A stretch of DNA of 64,000 nt from Platanthera guangdongensis (taxonomy: Eukaryota; Streptophyta; Magnoliopsida; Asparagales; Orchidaceae), in assembly GCA_039583875.1 (NCBI GenBank), contig CM077157.1, positions 77,252,346 through 77,316,345 on the forward strand, written 5' to 3'. Each line of letters opens with the position of its first letter. The first letter of the stretch is position 1. Under the pieces are notes generated by a model. It was not told the origin of the DNA. It did not search any database and saw only the letters and a program-made list of their open reading frames with translations. Both the position numbers and the translations under genes were made by a program. Shown here one piece after another: positions 1 to 11,708 of the stretch.

Positions 1-1526
1 ATAGGCCTTCAGTAGTTCAGCCTTGATTACCAGCTATTCAGGAACTTCTTTGACAGATAAAGTTGTAGTTGTCCTTTGAAGTATCATGGAGTGTTGAAGA
101 CAGAAGACTCTTGATTTTGATTCGGTGTTCTTCTTCTTCAGATAGCGGATGATCTTCAGATATATGACTTCTTTTCTGCATCAAAAATCTATTGAAGAAA
201 ATGCAGAGAGTTTCTTGATTCAGAATAATTGTCTTTTTCTCTGTGTGTCTATCTATCTTGTTTTGTCCATCTCTCTCAAGAAGAGAGAAAAAATTTCTTT
301 CTCTATATTTCCTGTCAAAGATGATCTTTTGAAATTTGAAATCCTCTGCAATCAATGCTGACGGCCTTGAGAATAAACTGCATTGATTTATTTCCCCAAC
401 TGTCCCATGGAAAAACGACAAGCAATAATCCTGGAGAAGACCATAATAAATGCTTTGTCTAACGGTTATATTCTAGAGAATATTTGGGCATTAATTACTC
501 AGGAATTATTGCAGTAAGAAGGGGACAAAAGACTGGAAATGACTAAGTCTGGATTCATCGAACAGATAACAGAAATCGTCGAGCTGAGTCCACAGTTCGT
601 CGAGTTGAGGAGTTGTGTTCGTCGAACAGACATCTTCCATTCGTCAAGCTGAGTTCCAAGATCGTCGAGCTAAGAACTAATTTCGTCGAGATGAGAACTG
701 ATTTCGTCGAGCTGAGGAGTTGTGTTCGTCGACCAGATAGCTTCCATTCATCAAGATGAGTTCCAAGATCGTCGAGCTAAGAACTGATTTCTTCGAGCTG
801 AGAACTGATTTCGTTGAGCTGTGAACTTGTTGACAGAACTTCTGGGGAATATGTTGATACAAGTCCTGGGTGTCGAGAAAATTACTTCTTATCTCGACAT
901 AGCTGTTGTGTTGACAGAAATCTGGAGTTGTGTCGACAGATGTTCTGTGTATAGACACAATTACTGTTGGTGTCGACACAGTTGATGTCGACACAAATGA
1001 TGTGTGTCTACATAATTGATTCTGGTGTGAAGTGTTGAAGTGTCCAGAGATCGTCGACCTGAGAATTTATTTCGTCGACCTGAGAAACACTAACTGCTGC
1101 TGGATAACTCTAACCAAATTGGTCAAAGTTTGTCGAGCTGAGAATCTTGAATTCGTCGACTGGAGATGATTCTGTACTTAGAAAAATTGAGATGTTTTCT
1201 GATCTTGAGGTGTTGAAGTATAGTGTCCAAAGTTCGTCGACCTGAGTACCAAGTTCGTCGAGCTCAGCTCAGAGAATTTACTCTGAGATCGTCGAGCTGA
1301 ACATGACTTTCGTCGAACTGCGTTCGATAAACGTCGAACTCATTTTACTTAGTATGAAATCTGTCTAAGTCTTGAGTCTCTGGCAGTGTTGATGGCTTGT
1401 CCTTGTAGTGTTGATTCTAAGGACTTGGCCTAGACTCTAGGACACAACTATGACCCTGACAATACATGTTGGGTCAAATGATACTTTTTTAGTGAACCTA
1501 GCCCAAATCAAACTAGGGATCCAACA
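1..1526 (-). mobile_element. Partial LTR of an A-family copia element (LTR E)
   Basis: This stretch is homologous to the two LTRs of element A at 6,508-8,266 and 16,215-17,972. It shares the segment around ACTTCTTTGACAGATA, the block after CCATGGAAAAA and the same end, GGGATCCAACA. It enters the window about 530 bp into the LTR, so its beginning is off-window. The base after the terminal CA is not the pyrimidine-rich complement of a polypurine tract, as it is at 8,267. It is therefore the outer (5') LTR of a minus-strand element or a solo LTR, with GTTTA as its likely target duplication. It has no coding role; open frames in it are chance frames through repeated words. Confidence 0.85.
545..1345. 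repeat. Dispersed word array in LTR E (TCGTCGA, with a TGTCGACACA block)
   Basis: The words TCGTCGAGCTGAG, TCGTCGACCTGAG and TCGTCGAACT recur many times at irregular spacing. Between about 830 and 1,015 the array switches to another palindromic word, TGTCGACACA and near variants. The A LTRs carry only the TCGTCGA-type words. The pattern is read directly; its function is unknown. Confidence 0.85.
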
Positions 1527-2695
1527 GTTTAGAACCAAGTCCAGGTTTGGCTCAGTCCGTCGAGCTCGGTAGCAGTGCGGTGCACCTTGATTGCGAGCTT
1601 AAGAAGGAGGGCTGGAGTTGAGTCCGCAAGGCATGCGTACTGGAGCAGTCTGCAGTGTCTGCGGACTGGAGGTGTCTGTAGAGATATGCAGACTAGAGAT
1701 GTCAGCAGTGTGTGCAGACTTGAATTGTGTTCGCTGAGTCCGATAGTTGGCTTTGTGGCAAGGCTGTGGGCTCGGAATAAGCGGACTGAAGTTGTGTCCG
1801 CAGATAGGCGGACAAAGGTGCTGCAGAGTTCGACTGTGGTGGTCTTGGTTTGGCCTTTGGCGACAAGGCGGACTGGCTATCCTGCACAGGTTGCGGCGGA
1901 CTGGAGTGTATCCGTGGGTTGCAGAGACACTTGTTCTTGCTGCGGGATGAGGCGCTGATCCTATCGGCTAGGCCAGCGACCACACTCCTCAACGTGCCTA
2001 TAAATAGTACCCATCATATCACATCAGGAATACATAGCGAATGAACAGTAAGTGAGCCCACCAAGAGTTATTGCGGACTGGATTTTGTATCCGCGCGGGT
2101 TGATAGAGTTGACCGGTTGGTCCTATGCAGGTTGTGCCGATAGCGCTGAAAAGTTAGGACTTGGCTCTGATTGCGGTCAGACACAGTGCGGACTCTGCGT
2201 TTAAGCAACATGCGGTGAATAGCAGGTCGCGAACATCGACCAGATGGTTTTCTCTTTGGCAACTTGTTTATCGGGTTCAATAAGTCGCCGGCTTCAGGTG
2301 GCCTGTTCAGTTCGGCATCAGCAGCTTGTGCGGTCTGGCAGCTAGACGACCTCACGGTCATGCGGCTTGCAGATCAGCGGTCAGTGCTAGCATTGGAATA
2401 ACGGGCAGTCCACGCGGCTTGGGTTGCGGTCTGGCGATCTGGCGGACTATGCAGACTCCTTAGCAGTAGATCTGGCGGCTACATGGCTGAGTCCGCGCGG
2501 CTTGACTTGTCTTGGATTTTTGTAATTGTCTCTACTCTCCCTGTGGTGGTTTTGGCAAATCATGTCTCGACATGCATGTCTCGCCTTGTAAATAAGATTA
2601 TTGTTTTCAATAAAGATTCTTATTGATGCATGTGTTTCTGGTTGTGACTAACTTTAGTTGAGATAACCCCTGCTCATTCCAAGATCCGGAAAATT
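1527..2695 (+). mobile_element. LTR N, GC-rich LTR with GCGGACTG words
   Basis: This is an LTR-like block in plus orientation. It has a TATA box at 1,999-2,006, an AATAAAG polyadenylation-type signal near 2,611 and the terminus TTCAACA at 2,695, after which copia C sequence begins. Around the TATA box it matches the reverse complement of LTR J (38,579-39,338): both carry CCACACTCCTCA followed by CCTATAAATAG. The U3 part is rich in GCGGACTG and related words and is longer than that of J. Its left boundary is unclear because LTR E abuts it. Whether it is solo or the 3' LTR of a larger element cannot be decided here. Confidence 0.7.
1999..2006 (+). promoter_or_regulatory. TATA box of LTR N
   Basis: TATAAATA lies within the segment conserved with LTR J, about 610 bp upstream of the AATAAAG signal, which fits an LTR promoter. 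Confidence 0.65.
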
Positions 2696-3930
2696 CAACA
2701 CTTGGTCTCTAGTTAGAACACTCCCCCTACGTGTATTAACATTATGAGTGGTCTTTCTCACATTGCTAACTTGAGGAGTTACATAATTTATGGAATTAAA
2801 CCACAATCAATGGCAAGGTGACCAATTTTACCGCAACACCAGTAGTCAAACCTACTGTATCATTGCCTGAAATTCTCCTGCTTGACCTTTGGAGAGTGTG
2901 GTCTAGCAGGGGCAGCAGTCTTGGAGGTAGAAGCTTCATGATGATGACATTAACATGTCTTCTTCTCCTTAAGAGGCTTTTCCACAATAGGCTTTACTTT
3001 TGGTGCCTTCTTGATGTTATGACCGTGATTATAAGGTTCATAGCTCTGAAGAGTAATCTCTTCATAAGGGGCCTTAAAGAAACTTTCCCCAAAGTTCCGG
3101 GGACGGGTCCATTCTTGGTAACGAGACTTGGGCTCTACATAAGTAGGCCTAGCAAAGTGATTATAGGTCGAATCAAGATCAAACTCGTTCGTTGGAAATA
3201 TATCCTTCTTAAAAGAAGTCTGATCTTGAGGAGCTTTCCCCTTCTCCTTGGCCAAAGCCTTCTTGGCCACCTTATTCTTCATTTGAGCCTTATTTCTCCT
3301 AGAGGATTTACTAGGAGCATCAACATGGCCTAGGCCATCACCTTTGGCCTGAGCTGAGAATTTAGCAACAAAAGGAAGGATACTCTTGGGCTTTGAGAAA
3401 CTTTCAACAAGTTTCTTTTCCACTACAAGTTATTCTTCCAATTATTTGATGATCTTCTCCTTCAGATCTAGGTGCTCGAGAGCGTTGTTATACTCTTCAA
3501 TAACAGAATTGAAGTTCTCCCTGATTGAGTCTGTCTTGGCGACTTCCTCTCTCAGAGTGCTCTCTTCAGCCTTGAGAGACTTTATCTCCTTGGCTCGAGT
3601 TTTCACGACTCTTCGACATTTGTTGTAAGCCTTGATTAACTCTTTATACTGGGCCATGAGTTTAGACTCATTGTCAGAAGAGCTATCCTCATGATCATGA
3701 TCAGAAGCATCTGATTCAGAAAGAGGGTGTGAGAATTTACCTTCCCAGTGAACTGTGGTTCTTGTTCATCATCAGTTTGTGTCATTAGCCCAAAGTAGGC
3801 TTCCTCTTCTTCACTTGACTCAGATGAGTCAGAGTCGCTAAGAGTCTTGCCCTTCTTGTCTACTAGGCTTCTTTCAGTTCTCTTATTATTATATGAAGAT
3901 TTCTTCTCCTCTCTCTTTCCACCCTCCTTC
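2696..3930 (-). pseudogene. Copia C, C-terminal gag region (interrupted by element B)
   Basis: On the minus strand this continues the gag of element C that begins at 26,966. Readable parts are an acidic segment, a coiled-coil stretch rich in K, E and A (3,442-3,657) and a basic region with KSKRN-like runs (2,950-3,423). Near 2,795-2,860 there is a decayed second zinc knuckle of the form CGKxGHxxxxC. The order matches gag of element D at 49,600-50,700, so both belong to one family with two zinc knuckles flanking a coiled coil, typical of Sirevirus-type copia gag. Element B inserted at 3,931 and duplicated CCTTC. Several frames are needed, so it is not translatable as a whole. The rest of C pol is not in the window. 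Confidence 0.8.
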
Positions 3931-5067
3931 TATTGGAGCATGCATTCCACGCTTCCTAGTTTGCTAATAACAAATCTTGTTTGTATTTGATTTTTGGGTG
4001 TTTTGGTGTTTAGATATCACAAGTCTATCTCTACAATCTTTTGGGTGATGAATCGGATCAGAATTGAGCTTGGGAGATATCGCCAGGCGATATTGAGTAA
4101 CGCCGACAGGCGATAGCGCCACTTGATGCATTTTCGTTCGATGCTCGACAAAGCTCGTGCGTGACGTGGCATCTGTTACATCGCTATCACCAGAAGGTCA
4201 TATCCAGTATCACCAGGCGATAGTGCACGATTTGATGCTCGATGTATCTGTGATGCGAAAATGAGGAGTTCGTGGGACACGTGGCAGCAGTTACCGATAT
4301 AGCCAGGTGGCGATACCCAGTATCGCCAGGCGATATCGCCAAAGAACAAAAGCCATTCAATTTCTTATGGAAATCACGAATCTGATTACCTAGAGTGCAC
4401 TTTCCTGCAAAGACGATTCAAAGAGATCCAGATCACAGAGATACTCCATACTCTCATAAAGGCCAAAGCGCGGAAGAATGACGACACGTTCGTAGCATTC
4501 GAAGCAACTCTAGCAAGGATTCATCGGCATCTTCAGCGCATTGTTTGAAGGGAGTGTCTAGCCTAAAGTGTTCAATTTGTTTTGTTCTTGTTTCTATTAT
4601 TTTCTCATTGTAATTGAGAGGGGAAATCGCCGCCTTGTGCGTGGCATGTAGGTCCTTGTGTTTCTTAGGAGAGAATCACCACCTTGTGAGTGGCGTTCAA
4701 GTCCTTGTGCGGCTTAGGGAGAAATCGTTGCCTTGTGTGCAGCGTCTAGATCGTGATTAGATCTAGGGGAGGCTAGCAGCAAGATCTAGGAAGAGATACG
4801 CTTTAGCCTGCCGGTTCTTGGTAGAAGAACCAGTAAAAACACGAGTAAATAATTTGTTTCATGAGTCTTTGTCTCTAGCTCTATAGAGACACTTTGTATT
4901 CAATTTATCTCTTTTGAAATATATCATTGTTGTTTTAGGTATTTTACATTTTCATTCTTTAATTATATTGTTTTTATTCATCAAGTAAATTTGTATGAAT
5001 TTAAGAAAAATTTAAAGAACCCTTATTCACCACCACCCCCCCTCTAAGGGCGCCATAAGATCCAACA
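3931..5067 (+). mobile_element. 5' LTR of copia B
   Basis: Starts TATTGGAGCATGC (TG in the other copy has become TA) and ends GATCCAACA. It has a C-rich block near 5,030-5,045 followed by TCTAAGGGCGCC, as at the end of many copia LTRs. It is equal in length to the 3' LTR. Confidence 0.92.
4076..4345. repeat. Palindromic GATATCGCC/GGCGATA word array in B LTR
   Basis: The word TATCGCC and its complement GGCGATA occur about ten times, often back to back as near-perfect palindromes such as TATCGCCAGGCGATA. The same array is in the 3' LTR at about 24,930-25,190. Related words reappear inside the element at 18,244-18,280, 21,846-21,890, 23,093-23,130 and 23,516-23,556. Confidence 0.88.
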
Positions 5068-5069
5068 TT

Positions 5070-5081
5070 TGGTATCAGAGC
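5070..5081 (+). other. Primer binding site of copia B
   Basis: TGGTATCAGAGC lies two bases after the 5' LTR and is complementary to the 3' end of plant initiator methionine tRNA, the usual primer of Ty1/copia elements. Confidence 0.93.
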
Positions 5082-5117
5082 AAGGTTACTCAAAAATTGA
5101 TTTCACCACCGGTAGTA

Positions 5118-6507
5118 ATGGTGCAAAAAACTCACGTGGTTTCTGAGGGGCAAGGTATAAGTAGACCTCCCTTATTCACGGGCACTGACTACAACTATTG
5201 AAAAGCTCGAATGCGATGCTTTCTAATAGCACTAGACATCGATGTTTGGGGCATGGTAGAAACATGCTACACTGCTCCTATAACTGTAGTAGTAAGTGTC
5301 TCAATGGAAGAACCCAAGGATAAATGGGATGAAGCTGATAAGCTACGATGTAAAAATAATGCTAAGGCAATGAACGCCTTATTTTTTGCGTTAGATAGGA
5401 CTAAATTTAATCATGTTTGTACATGTGATACTGCATATGATATATGGAATCTTCTTGAAGTTACTCATGAAGGTACATCGCAGGTAAAGGACTCGAAGCT
5501 TTTCGAGTTAGAATTAGAGTTTAAGAAGTTCAAAATGGAGATTGATGAGGATGTAGACTCCATGTACACAAGGTTCATCAAGATAGTGAACGACTCAGGG
5601 ATTCTAGGGAAGAACTTCTTAATTGGAGATTTGGTGAGAAAAATACTTAGATCGCTTCCCCCGAAGTTTAATCCAAAAGTGACTGCCAACTCGGAGTCAC
5701 ACGATCTAAAGTCTCTCCAAATTGAGAATCTAATAGGCAACTTAAAAACCCATGAATTAGAGTTGAGGATTCAACAACAAGAGTATATCATGAAGCCAAG
5801 AAGGAAAGCTTTGGGGTTGAAGACCAAGAAGGAAGAGGAAAGCGAATCCGATGAAAGTGACGATGGAGATGAAGAAAGCCTATTTGTGAAGAAATTCAGG
5901 AAATTCATGAGAAATCCTGAAAGAAGAAATTCGTTCAGGAAATTTTTCAAGAAGAAAGAATCTGGGAGTAGGAAAGGAAAAGCCCAAGCTGATGGAGAGG
6001 ATGACGAAGATAGACCACCACCTGAGTGCTATCATTGCAGGAGAATTGGCCACATAAAGAGCAAGTGCCCAAAGTATCTGAAAAAGCTGAAGGAGAAGCG
6101 GCACAGAAAGAAAGATAAGAAGAAAGTTCTGAAGGCAGAAACATGGGATGAAGCCACTTCTGGGGAATCAAGCATTTCAGGATCAGAAACTGAAGTGGAG
6201 GCCAACTTGTGCTTGATAGGAAAGAGCATTTCATCACATGATGAAGGAAGCAGTGTCTAGAGCGACACTAAGGTAACTCCTGAAATTATGATGATTTATA
6301 TTCTGAATTTTTGAGAACCTGCAAATATTTAGATAAAAAACTGGATGAAATTCAATTGATTAAATCTGAAAATAAACTGTTAGTAAAAGAAAATAAAAAA
6401 AGTAAAAAATGAAGTAAAAGTACTTGGAAAGGAGAAAGCGACATGTGAAGAGGATTGCCCCTCATTGACAAAGATACTAGAGATTGAGAAAGATCTCTCT
6501 AAGACTC
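5118..6507 (+). pseudogene. Copia B gag, N-terminal part
   Basis: The frame opens at ATG 5,118. A TGA at 5,199 stands where related gags have tryptophan (TGG), and the frame then runs to a stop at 6,258-6,260. It encodes a UBN2-type copia capsid (roughly residues 40-200), an acidic and basic linker, and a zinc knuckle CYHCRRIGHIKSKC near residue 300. A lysine-rich tail follows. A coiled-coil segment continues beyond the stop, with a frameshift, to the insertion point of element A at 6,508 and resumes at 17,973. Gag would form the virus-like particle and bind element RNA. The zinc knuckle is intact. Confidence 0.85.
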
Positions 6508-8266
6508 TGAAAGTGTAGGTTAGATCTAAAATACTCTAGAGGGAGGGGGTGAATAGAGTATTGTGCTCACTACAAAACGTTTTACAACTTTTGTTGTAAT
6601 CCTAAGTGAACAAGTCAGTAAGTAAAATAAAATTAGTACAACAACCTATTAATCACAGAACAACACAGCCAAAACAAAAATAAAGGGCAACCAGATGACA
6701 CAAGAAATTTTATAGTGGTTCCCCAACCTGGGTACATCCACTCTTCTACCACCCTGGTAGGAATCCACTCAGGTTTTTGATCAGGTGTCTGACACCAATG
6801 AGCTTTTGTTCAGGTGCTCAAAAACCAAAACCTCAAGTATTTTGGAAGAGACTTGCAACCAGGAATAATTTTGAAGGGAATTAAAACCCTGTACAGGAGT
6901 TGGAAGAGAGGTGATAGTGTCTTCTCTTTCTCAATAACAACTGAGAAGACTGTGGATTGATGTTAGTAGATTTGCTCCCCCTGAGATCAGGAAAATTAGA
7001 GCATTGCTTCAGGGTGACAGGTCTTGAAAGCTGGAATGCCTGTACCAGAGATTGTTCATGAACTTCTTTGACAGATAGAATTTTGTTGTCCTTTTGAATT
7101 TGTCCTGTAGGATTGAAGTGAGAAGACTCTTGATAGTAATGAATATTCTTCTTCTTCTTCTTGAAGATGTTCTCTGGCCTGGGCTAATTGTAGGAAAGAA
7201 CTTTTGATTGTAGAAAGATTGTTATTCTGTGTAATTCTTGTCTATGTCTGTCTGATTGTCTGTGTAGCTGTATCACTGTGTATCTATCTAGTAGTACTTG
7301 ATCCTTTTCTATTCTGACTTTTTGACTGACTGAGGAACATTCAAAATTTGAATGTTTGAGCAGTAATGGCAGTCGGCCTGGGAAGGAAGCGACAATCAAT
7401 GATTTACTTAACTGTCCCATGGAAAAACAGCATGCAATAATCCAGGATTAATGCGCGTTCTAATGGTAACATTCCAAGAAGATAGAGCATTGATTACTCT
7501 GGAATCATCGCCAAGAAACGGGACGGGAAACTGGAGAAGACCTAGTCTGGAATCGTCGAACGAAGAACACAATTCGTCGAGCTGAGTTTGGGTTCGTCAA
7601 GCTGAGCTTGAGTTCGTCGAGCTGAGCTTGAGTGAGTTCGCCGACCAGACAATAGCACTTAGTCTTCTATGGAATCTTGTCAATTCTGCTTCAATCTTCG
7701 TCGAACTAACAATCTTCATTCGTCGAGCTGAGATCCAAATACGTCGAGTTGAGAATGATTGTGGACTTAGAATTTGAGAAGTCTCTCGCTGAAAAGGATT
7801 CAAACAGTCGACCAGAAATCGTCGAACAGAGTACTGAAATCTTCGACCAGAGAAGTTGAGAACTTGAGGTCCAAGTTCATCGAGCTCAGATTCTAGTTCG
7901 TCGACCAAAGCGCGAAGCTGGACTTAGAAAAATTCTGGAGTTATCCTGACTTTAGCTTGATGAAGTAACTCAGTTGTCGTCGAACAGAGAACACAGATCG
8001 CTGAGCTCAGCACAAAGAAATGTCTCACGATCGTCGAGCGCCGAACACCTTTCGTCGAGCTGAGTTCGACGAATGTCGAACTCACTTTACTTAGTATTAA
8101 AATCCTCTAAGTCTGGAGACTCTGATGGTCTTGTGAGAGCTGGTCCATCTGAAGTTGATTCTTAGGACTTGGCCTAGACTCTAGGACACAAACTTGACCC
8201 TGGCTATACAGGTTGGGTAACATCCTAAGCTAGTGAACCTAGCCCAAATCAACTAGGGATCCAACA
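6508..8266 (-). mobile_element. 3' LTR of copia A
   Basis: On the minus strand it begins TGTTGGATCCC right after the polypurine tract and ends CACTTTCA at 6,508. Near the end (6,709-6,742) is the block conserved across several LTRs here, which reads GTGGATGTACCC, then GGGGAACCACTATAAAA on the minus strand. The C-rich stretch beside CTCTAGAG is at about 6,533-6,552. Confidence 0.93.
7545..8085. repeat. TCGTCGA word array in A 3' LTR
   Basis: About 18 copies of TCGTCGA followed by GCTGAG, ACAGAG, CCAGAG or ACTCA are scattered over 540 bp. In element orientation they lie in the first half of the LTR (U3), upstream of the conserved TATA-like block. The other A LTR carries the same array at about 17,255-17,800. 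Confidence 0.88.
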
Positions 8267-8280
8267 ATCTCCCCCTATTT
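8267..8280 (-). other. Polypurine tract of copia A
   Basis: The minus strand reads AAATAGGGGGAGAT directly before the 3' LTR start, the expected position of the plus-strand primer of reverse transcription. Confidence 0.9.
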
Positions 8281-8455
8281 GGGTGAGGTCACTAACATAG
8301 TCAAAACAGAAACAAATAGAAAAATAAAGCAAGTAAAGAAATATATCTGGAAGAGAATTACCAAAACATGCAGCAGATATATATACATAGGCTTTGTTTA
8401 AACAAATAACATAGTTTGAAAACTAATGCAGAAAGAGACTGAAACAAAATAAGGA

Positions 8456-11312
8456 TTACTTCTTTTGCTTTTTCTGCTTGGACCTGTCTTCTGCTGTCTG
8501 CTCTCCTGGCTTTTTGAAGATGATTTCTCTCTTTGGATCTGAAGCCTGAGCCTTTGTCATAGTCATATCAGCTGCCCCAATAATATTCAATGATGTAGCT
8601 CTGGAGACAACTGCTTCTGGATGGAGCTTCATATAGTCATCACCATTAAACAGTTTATTGCCTTTGTCAAACCTCTTCAACTCTTATTTTCTGTACTTTG
8701 ACATTGTTGTGAATCCTGATGTGTCTTTTCCTTCAACCTTGGCTTTATTGATCAAAGATAGTCCAATTAGCTCCTGGAATCTGCCATTTTAGCATTATTT
8801 GCAGTTTCAGGATCTTCAAATGGAATTGGAGGAGAGTATGGCTTTTTAGGACTGTTAGCTTTTTGTACTTCTGATATTTATTGCTGTTGATGCTGATGCT
8901 GTTGATTTGCTGAGGATGGTTGCCTCTGCTGGCTGCTTCCAGAGGATCTCCCTGACTGTCTCTGATAAGTTTGCATGGGGGCAGATCTCTGAGAGCTAGA
9001 GCCAGTGGCACCAGCTGCTGGAGGAGGAGGAGGATCCTTCCTGTATCTGTGAACTGGAGGAGGAGAGTATCTCCTACTTCTCTTCCTATCCTTCTGCTGG
9101 TTCTTGGATAGCCACATCCATGCAGGCATTCCCTTATATGGAGTAACATTGTGTAGAATGTAATAAGGAGTGTCAGCATTTGGATTAGGCTTAGGAGCTG
9201 GAGGAGGAGGAGCCTTCCTTTTCTTTGATAACATTTTCTTTTTCTTCTTAGAAGCTTCTTCATCAGAATCATAATCATCATCAGCTTCATCATCTTCAGT
9301 ATCAGAACCCTGAGGGTTATCATAAAGAGCATCCAAAGCTTTTAAAGCATTATCAGAAATAACAACTTTTTCTGGAGGAGGGGCAGAAGGTTCAGGAACT
9401 GGAGTTTCAGCAATAGGAGAGGAGGAGACTGTACAGGAATCAGGAATAATGGGGACAGAGCTTTCAGCTTCTGCCTTAGTTTCCTCTTCAATATCAGCTA
9501 GGATTAGCTCATCCAAATCTGGCATAGGAGAGTCATCCATAACAAAACTTGGGGTTGAGGTGGCTTCTGGAATAACTTCTAGACTAGCTGCAGAGATTGA
9601 AGCTAAAGCAGGGATAGCAAAACAATCACAGAGTTGCTTAGCAACTGCTGGACGTATTGTAGAAGTGTAGGGCACAATAGCCAACTGTGGCTTAGTAAAG
9701 ACTTATGGAAGAGATTGTATATATACAGTATCAAAATTTCTTAACAAAACAGTCAAATTAACTGTGGGATTTAACTGGAAATCACCATCAGTTTTTATTT
9801 GCTCTGGTACTGACTCATCTAAGTCACTGTCAGTATCCATAAAATGAATCAATTCAATCATCTCAGAATTATATTCTGGCAAAATTTCTGCATCTTCATC
9901 TGAATCTGCATCTGCTGTAGAAGGAACTGCTGTTGTGACTGCTGCTGCAGCTGCATCTGCATCTGCTGCAACTTCATCACTGAGAATCTCCCCCTGCCTG
10001 GGTTCAGGAAAACCTGGAGCCAGGCCCCTGGATGAATAGGGGGCAGCAGAGAGAAGAAAAACTTGTGCAGATAAAGAATTGGTAGAATTCACAAGAGGTG
10101 TAATGGCCACTGTGATTAGAGTTTTGATGAGGGGAGTGAGCAGGGATATGATAGTAGATACAGTGGAGGGTTCCAGAGATGGAGAAGTAGTGGGTGAAGG
10201 TAGAGATGTAGATGAAGTAGGAGGAACATATGGATGGGATACAGGAGGAAGGACATCTGGTGTGGCAGTGTCTGAGGGTATGGTGTAAGATGGAATGGAG
10301 GATAAGTGTGGGGGAAGTGGAGACTGTGGTGGTGTAGGAATAGATGTCTCATGAGGTGAAGTAGGGGGTGTTGGAATGTTTGTAATGTCAAGTGGTGGAG
10401 ATGGAGGAGGAGTAGGCACATGAGTATGTTGTGGAGATTGAAGTGTGGAAGAAGGAATGGAAGAGAAAGGGAGTTATTTTGCTGGAGGTTGTGCTGGAAG
10501 AGATGGTGGAGATGGAATTACCTCTTCTGCAGGGTGGGGAGTGGCCTTTACAACCCTGGTGCTCTCAGAAGTTGGGATGGAGGAGCTGGAAGCCTTGGAT
10601 GGCTTGGAGATCGTCCTCTCCCATCTGCCAAACAGAGCGCATGTGAGGCGCTTGCTAGCATTGATGAGGATGGTCGGGGAGACCATAAGTTCACCAGCCT
10701 TTCCTTGAGGAAGATCCCCAGGATTCTTCCAAAACATACCTCTTTCCTACTATTCTTCTTCTTTATCAACTCAAAGAAAATCTTACTCCAATCAACAGGA
10801 TGCTTATTCACTACGGCGCACATGATAAGGAACTGATGTCTGGTAATGTAATCATGTGCGGTGTGCTTGCCCATCAGTATTTTTCCCACAATATCCGCCA
10901 GGAACTGATAGGCGGCAGACAGTTGTTTCTTTAACAACTTGTTAGGGTTGCTTCCAGAAAACCCCATCAACTTCAGCATCGAACTGTATTCTTCAGAATC
11001 CATTTCCATATCATCTTCTCCATTTACCAAACCAAAAATCTCAGAGAGAACGGTGGGAGATAGGGAAACAACTGTACTCCCGATAGTTCCTGTCAATGTA
11101 TCATCCTCAGAAGCAGTAGACGTGTATACCCATTCTCAAATTTTAGTTCCATGCAGTTTAATCCTTCTGGTCATGAAGTCTTTGAGACCAAGTTCCTCTA
11201 TTAGTTCAAGAATGTAGAGGAAGATTGGGTCAGAGTGCTGGAAAGAATCGAAGTCCATGTCAAAACCGGTGTCAAATTTCATGGCAGCCAAAGCTCCTGC
11301 TGGAATCGCCAT
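8456..11312 (-). pseudogene. ORF3 of copia A (accessory gene between pol and 3' LTR)
   Basis: It starts at ATG 11,312 (MAIPAG) and ends at the stop at 8,456, spanning about 950 codons. It is homologous along its length to ORF3 of element F (41,730-44,817). Parts in order: an N-terminal domain with KFDTGFDMDFDSF; a helical domain with LADIVGKILMGKHTAHD near 10,860-10,906; the motif INASKRLTCALFGRW; a long proline- and serine-rich linker; an acidic middle; a KKKKMLSKKRK basic cluster; YYILHNV; a proline, glutamine and arginine-rich tail; and a C-terminal YMKLHPEAVV. In-frame stops lie near 11,136, 10,471, 9,703 and 8,878, with frameshifts near 10,740 and 8,700-8,880. The position equals that of Sirevirus env-like genes, but I see no signal peptide or clear membrane helix. 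The helical domain recalls the putative plant transposon protein domain (PF20167) by eye. Function unknown. Confidence 0.75.
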
Positions 11313-11319
11313 TGATGAC

Positions 11320-11404
11320 CTGCAAGAAAGATAGATAAAATGGCGATCAAGAGCAAGAGAACTGAAAGCGCGGGATGGAGGTCGAAGAAAACCTAGATAT
11401 AAGA
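11320..11404 (-). promoter_or_regulatory. Candidate internal promoter and splice acceptor of A ORF3
   Basis: On the minus strand a TATA-like box (CTTATATCTAGG, about 11,395-11,404) is followed by a pyrimidine-rich leader and TTTCTTGCAG, which ends at 11,320, eight bases before the ORF3 start codon. Element F has the same order, with a shared GCGCTTTC segment. The acceptor could serve splicing from an LTR transcript; the TATA box could drive a separate transcript. Inferred from sequence only. Confidence 0.5.
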
Positions 11405-11444
11405 TTTTTAGATTATGAATCGACAGTCTCCGTCCCACGAAAAA

Positions 11445-11700
11445 GAAATAATTCTTCGAACTGAGTTTGACGAAATAAATTATAGACAAATAATTCGTCG
11501 ATCTCATCCAGAAGAATCAAAAACAGTTCGTCGAACTCCATTCGACGAAACGTCTTCTGAAGCAAAGTTCGTCGATCTCTGGTCGACGAAAATTATTTCC
11601 ACACAGAGAATTCGTCGATCTCCGTTCGACGAGAATCTCTCAAACTTTCCATAATTCGTCGAACTCCGTTCGACGAACTCTGTAAAATTCGTCGAATGCA
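11445..11700. repeat. TCGTCGA word cluster upstream of A ORF3
   Basis: Between the RNase H stop and the ORF3 TATA-like box, about ten words of the type TTCGTCGATCTC and TTCGTCGAACTC with their complements recur. They are the same words as in the A LTRs, but pair more often as inverted repeats. Confidence 0.85.
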
Positions 11701-11708
11701 GACAGAAA

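Noticed and set aside
1575..2361. Open frames on both strands with arginine and serine-rich products
   Set aside because: They lie within LTR N, overlap each other on opposite strands and follow the repeated GCGGACTG words. No domain or codon constraint.
4076..4345. GATATCGCC repeats as a possible CRISPR array
   Set aside because: Spacing is irregular, units are short palindromes without unique spacers of constant length, and the context is a plant LTR.
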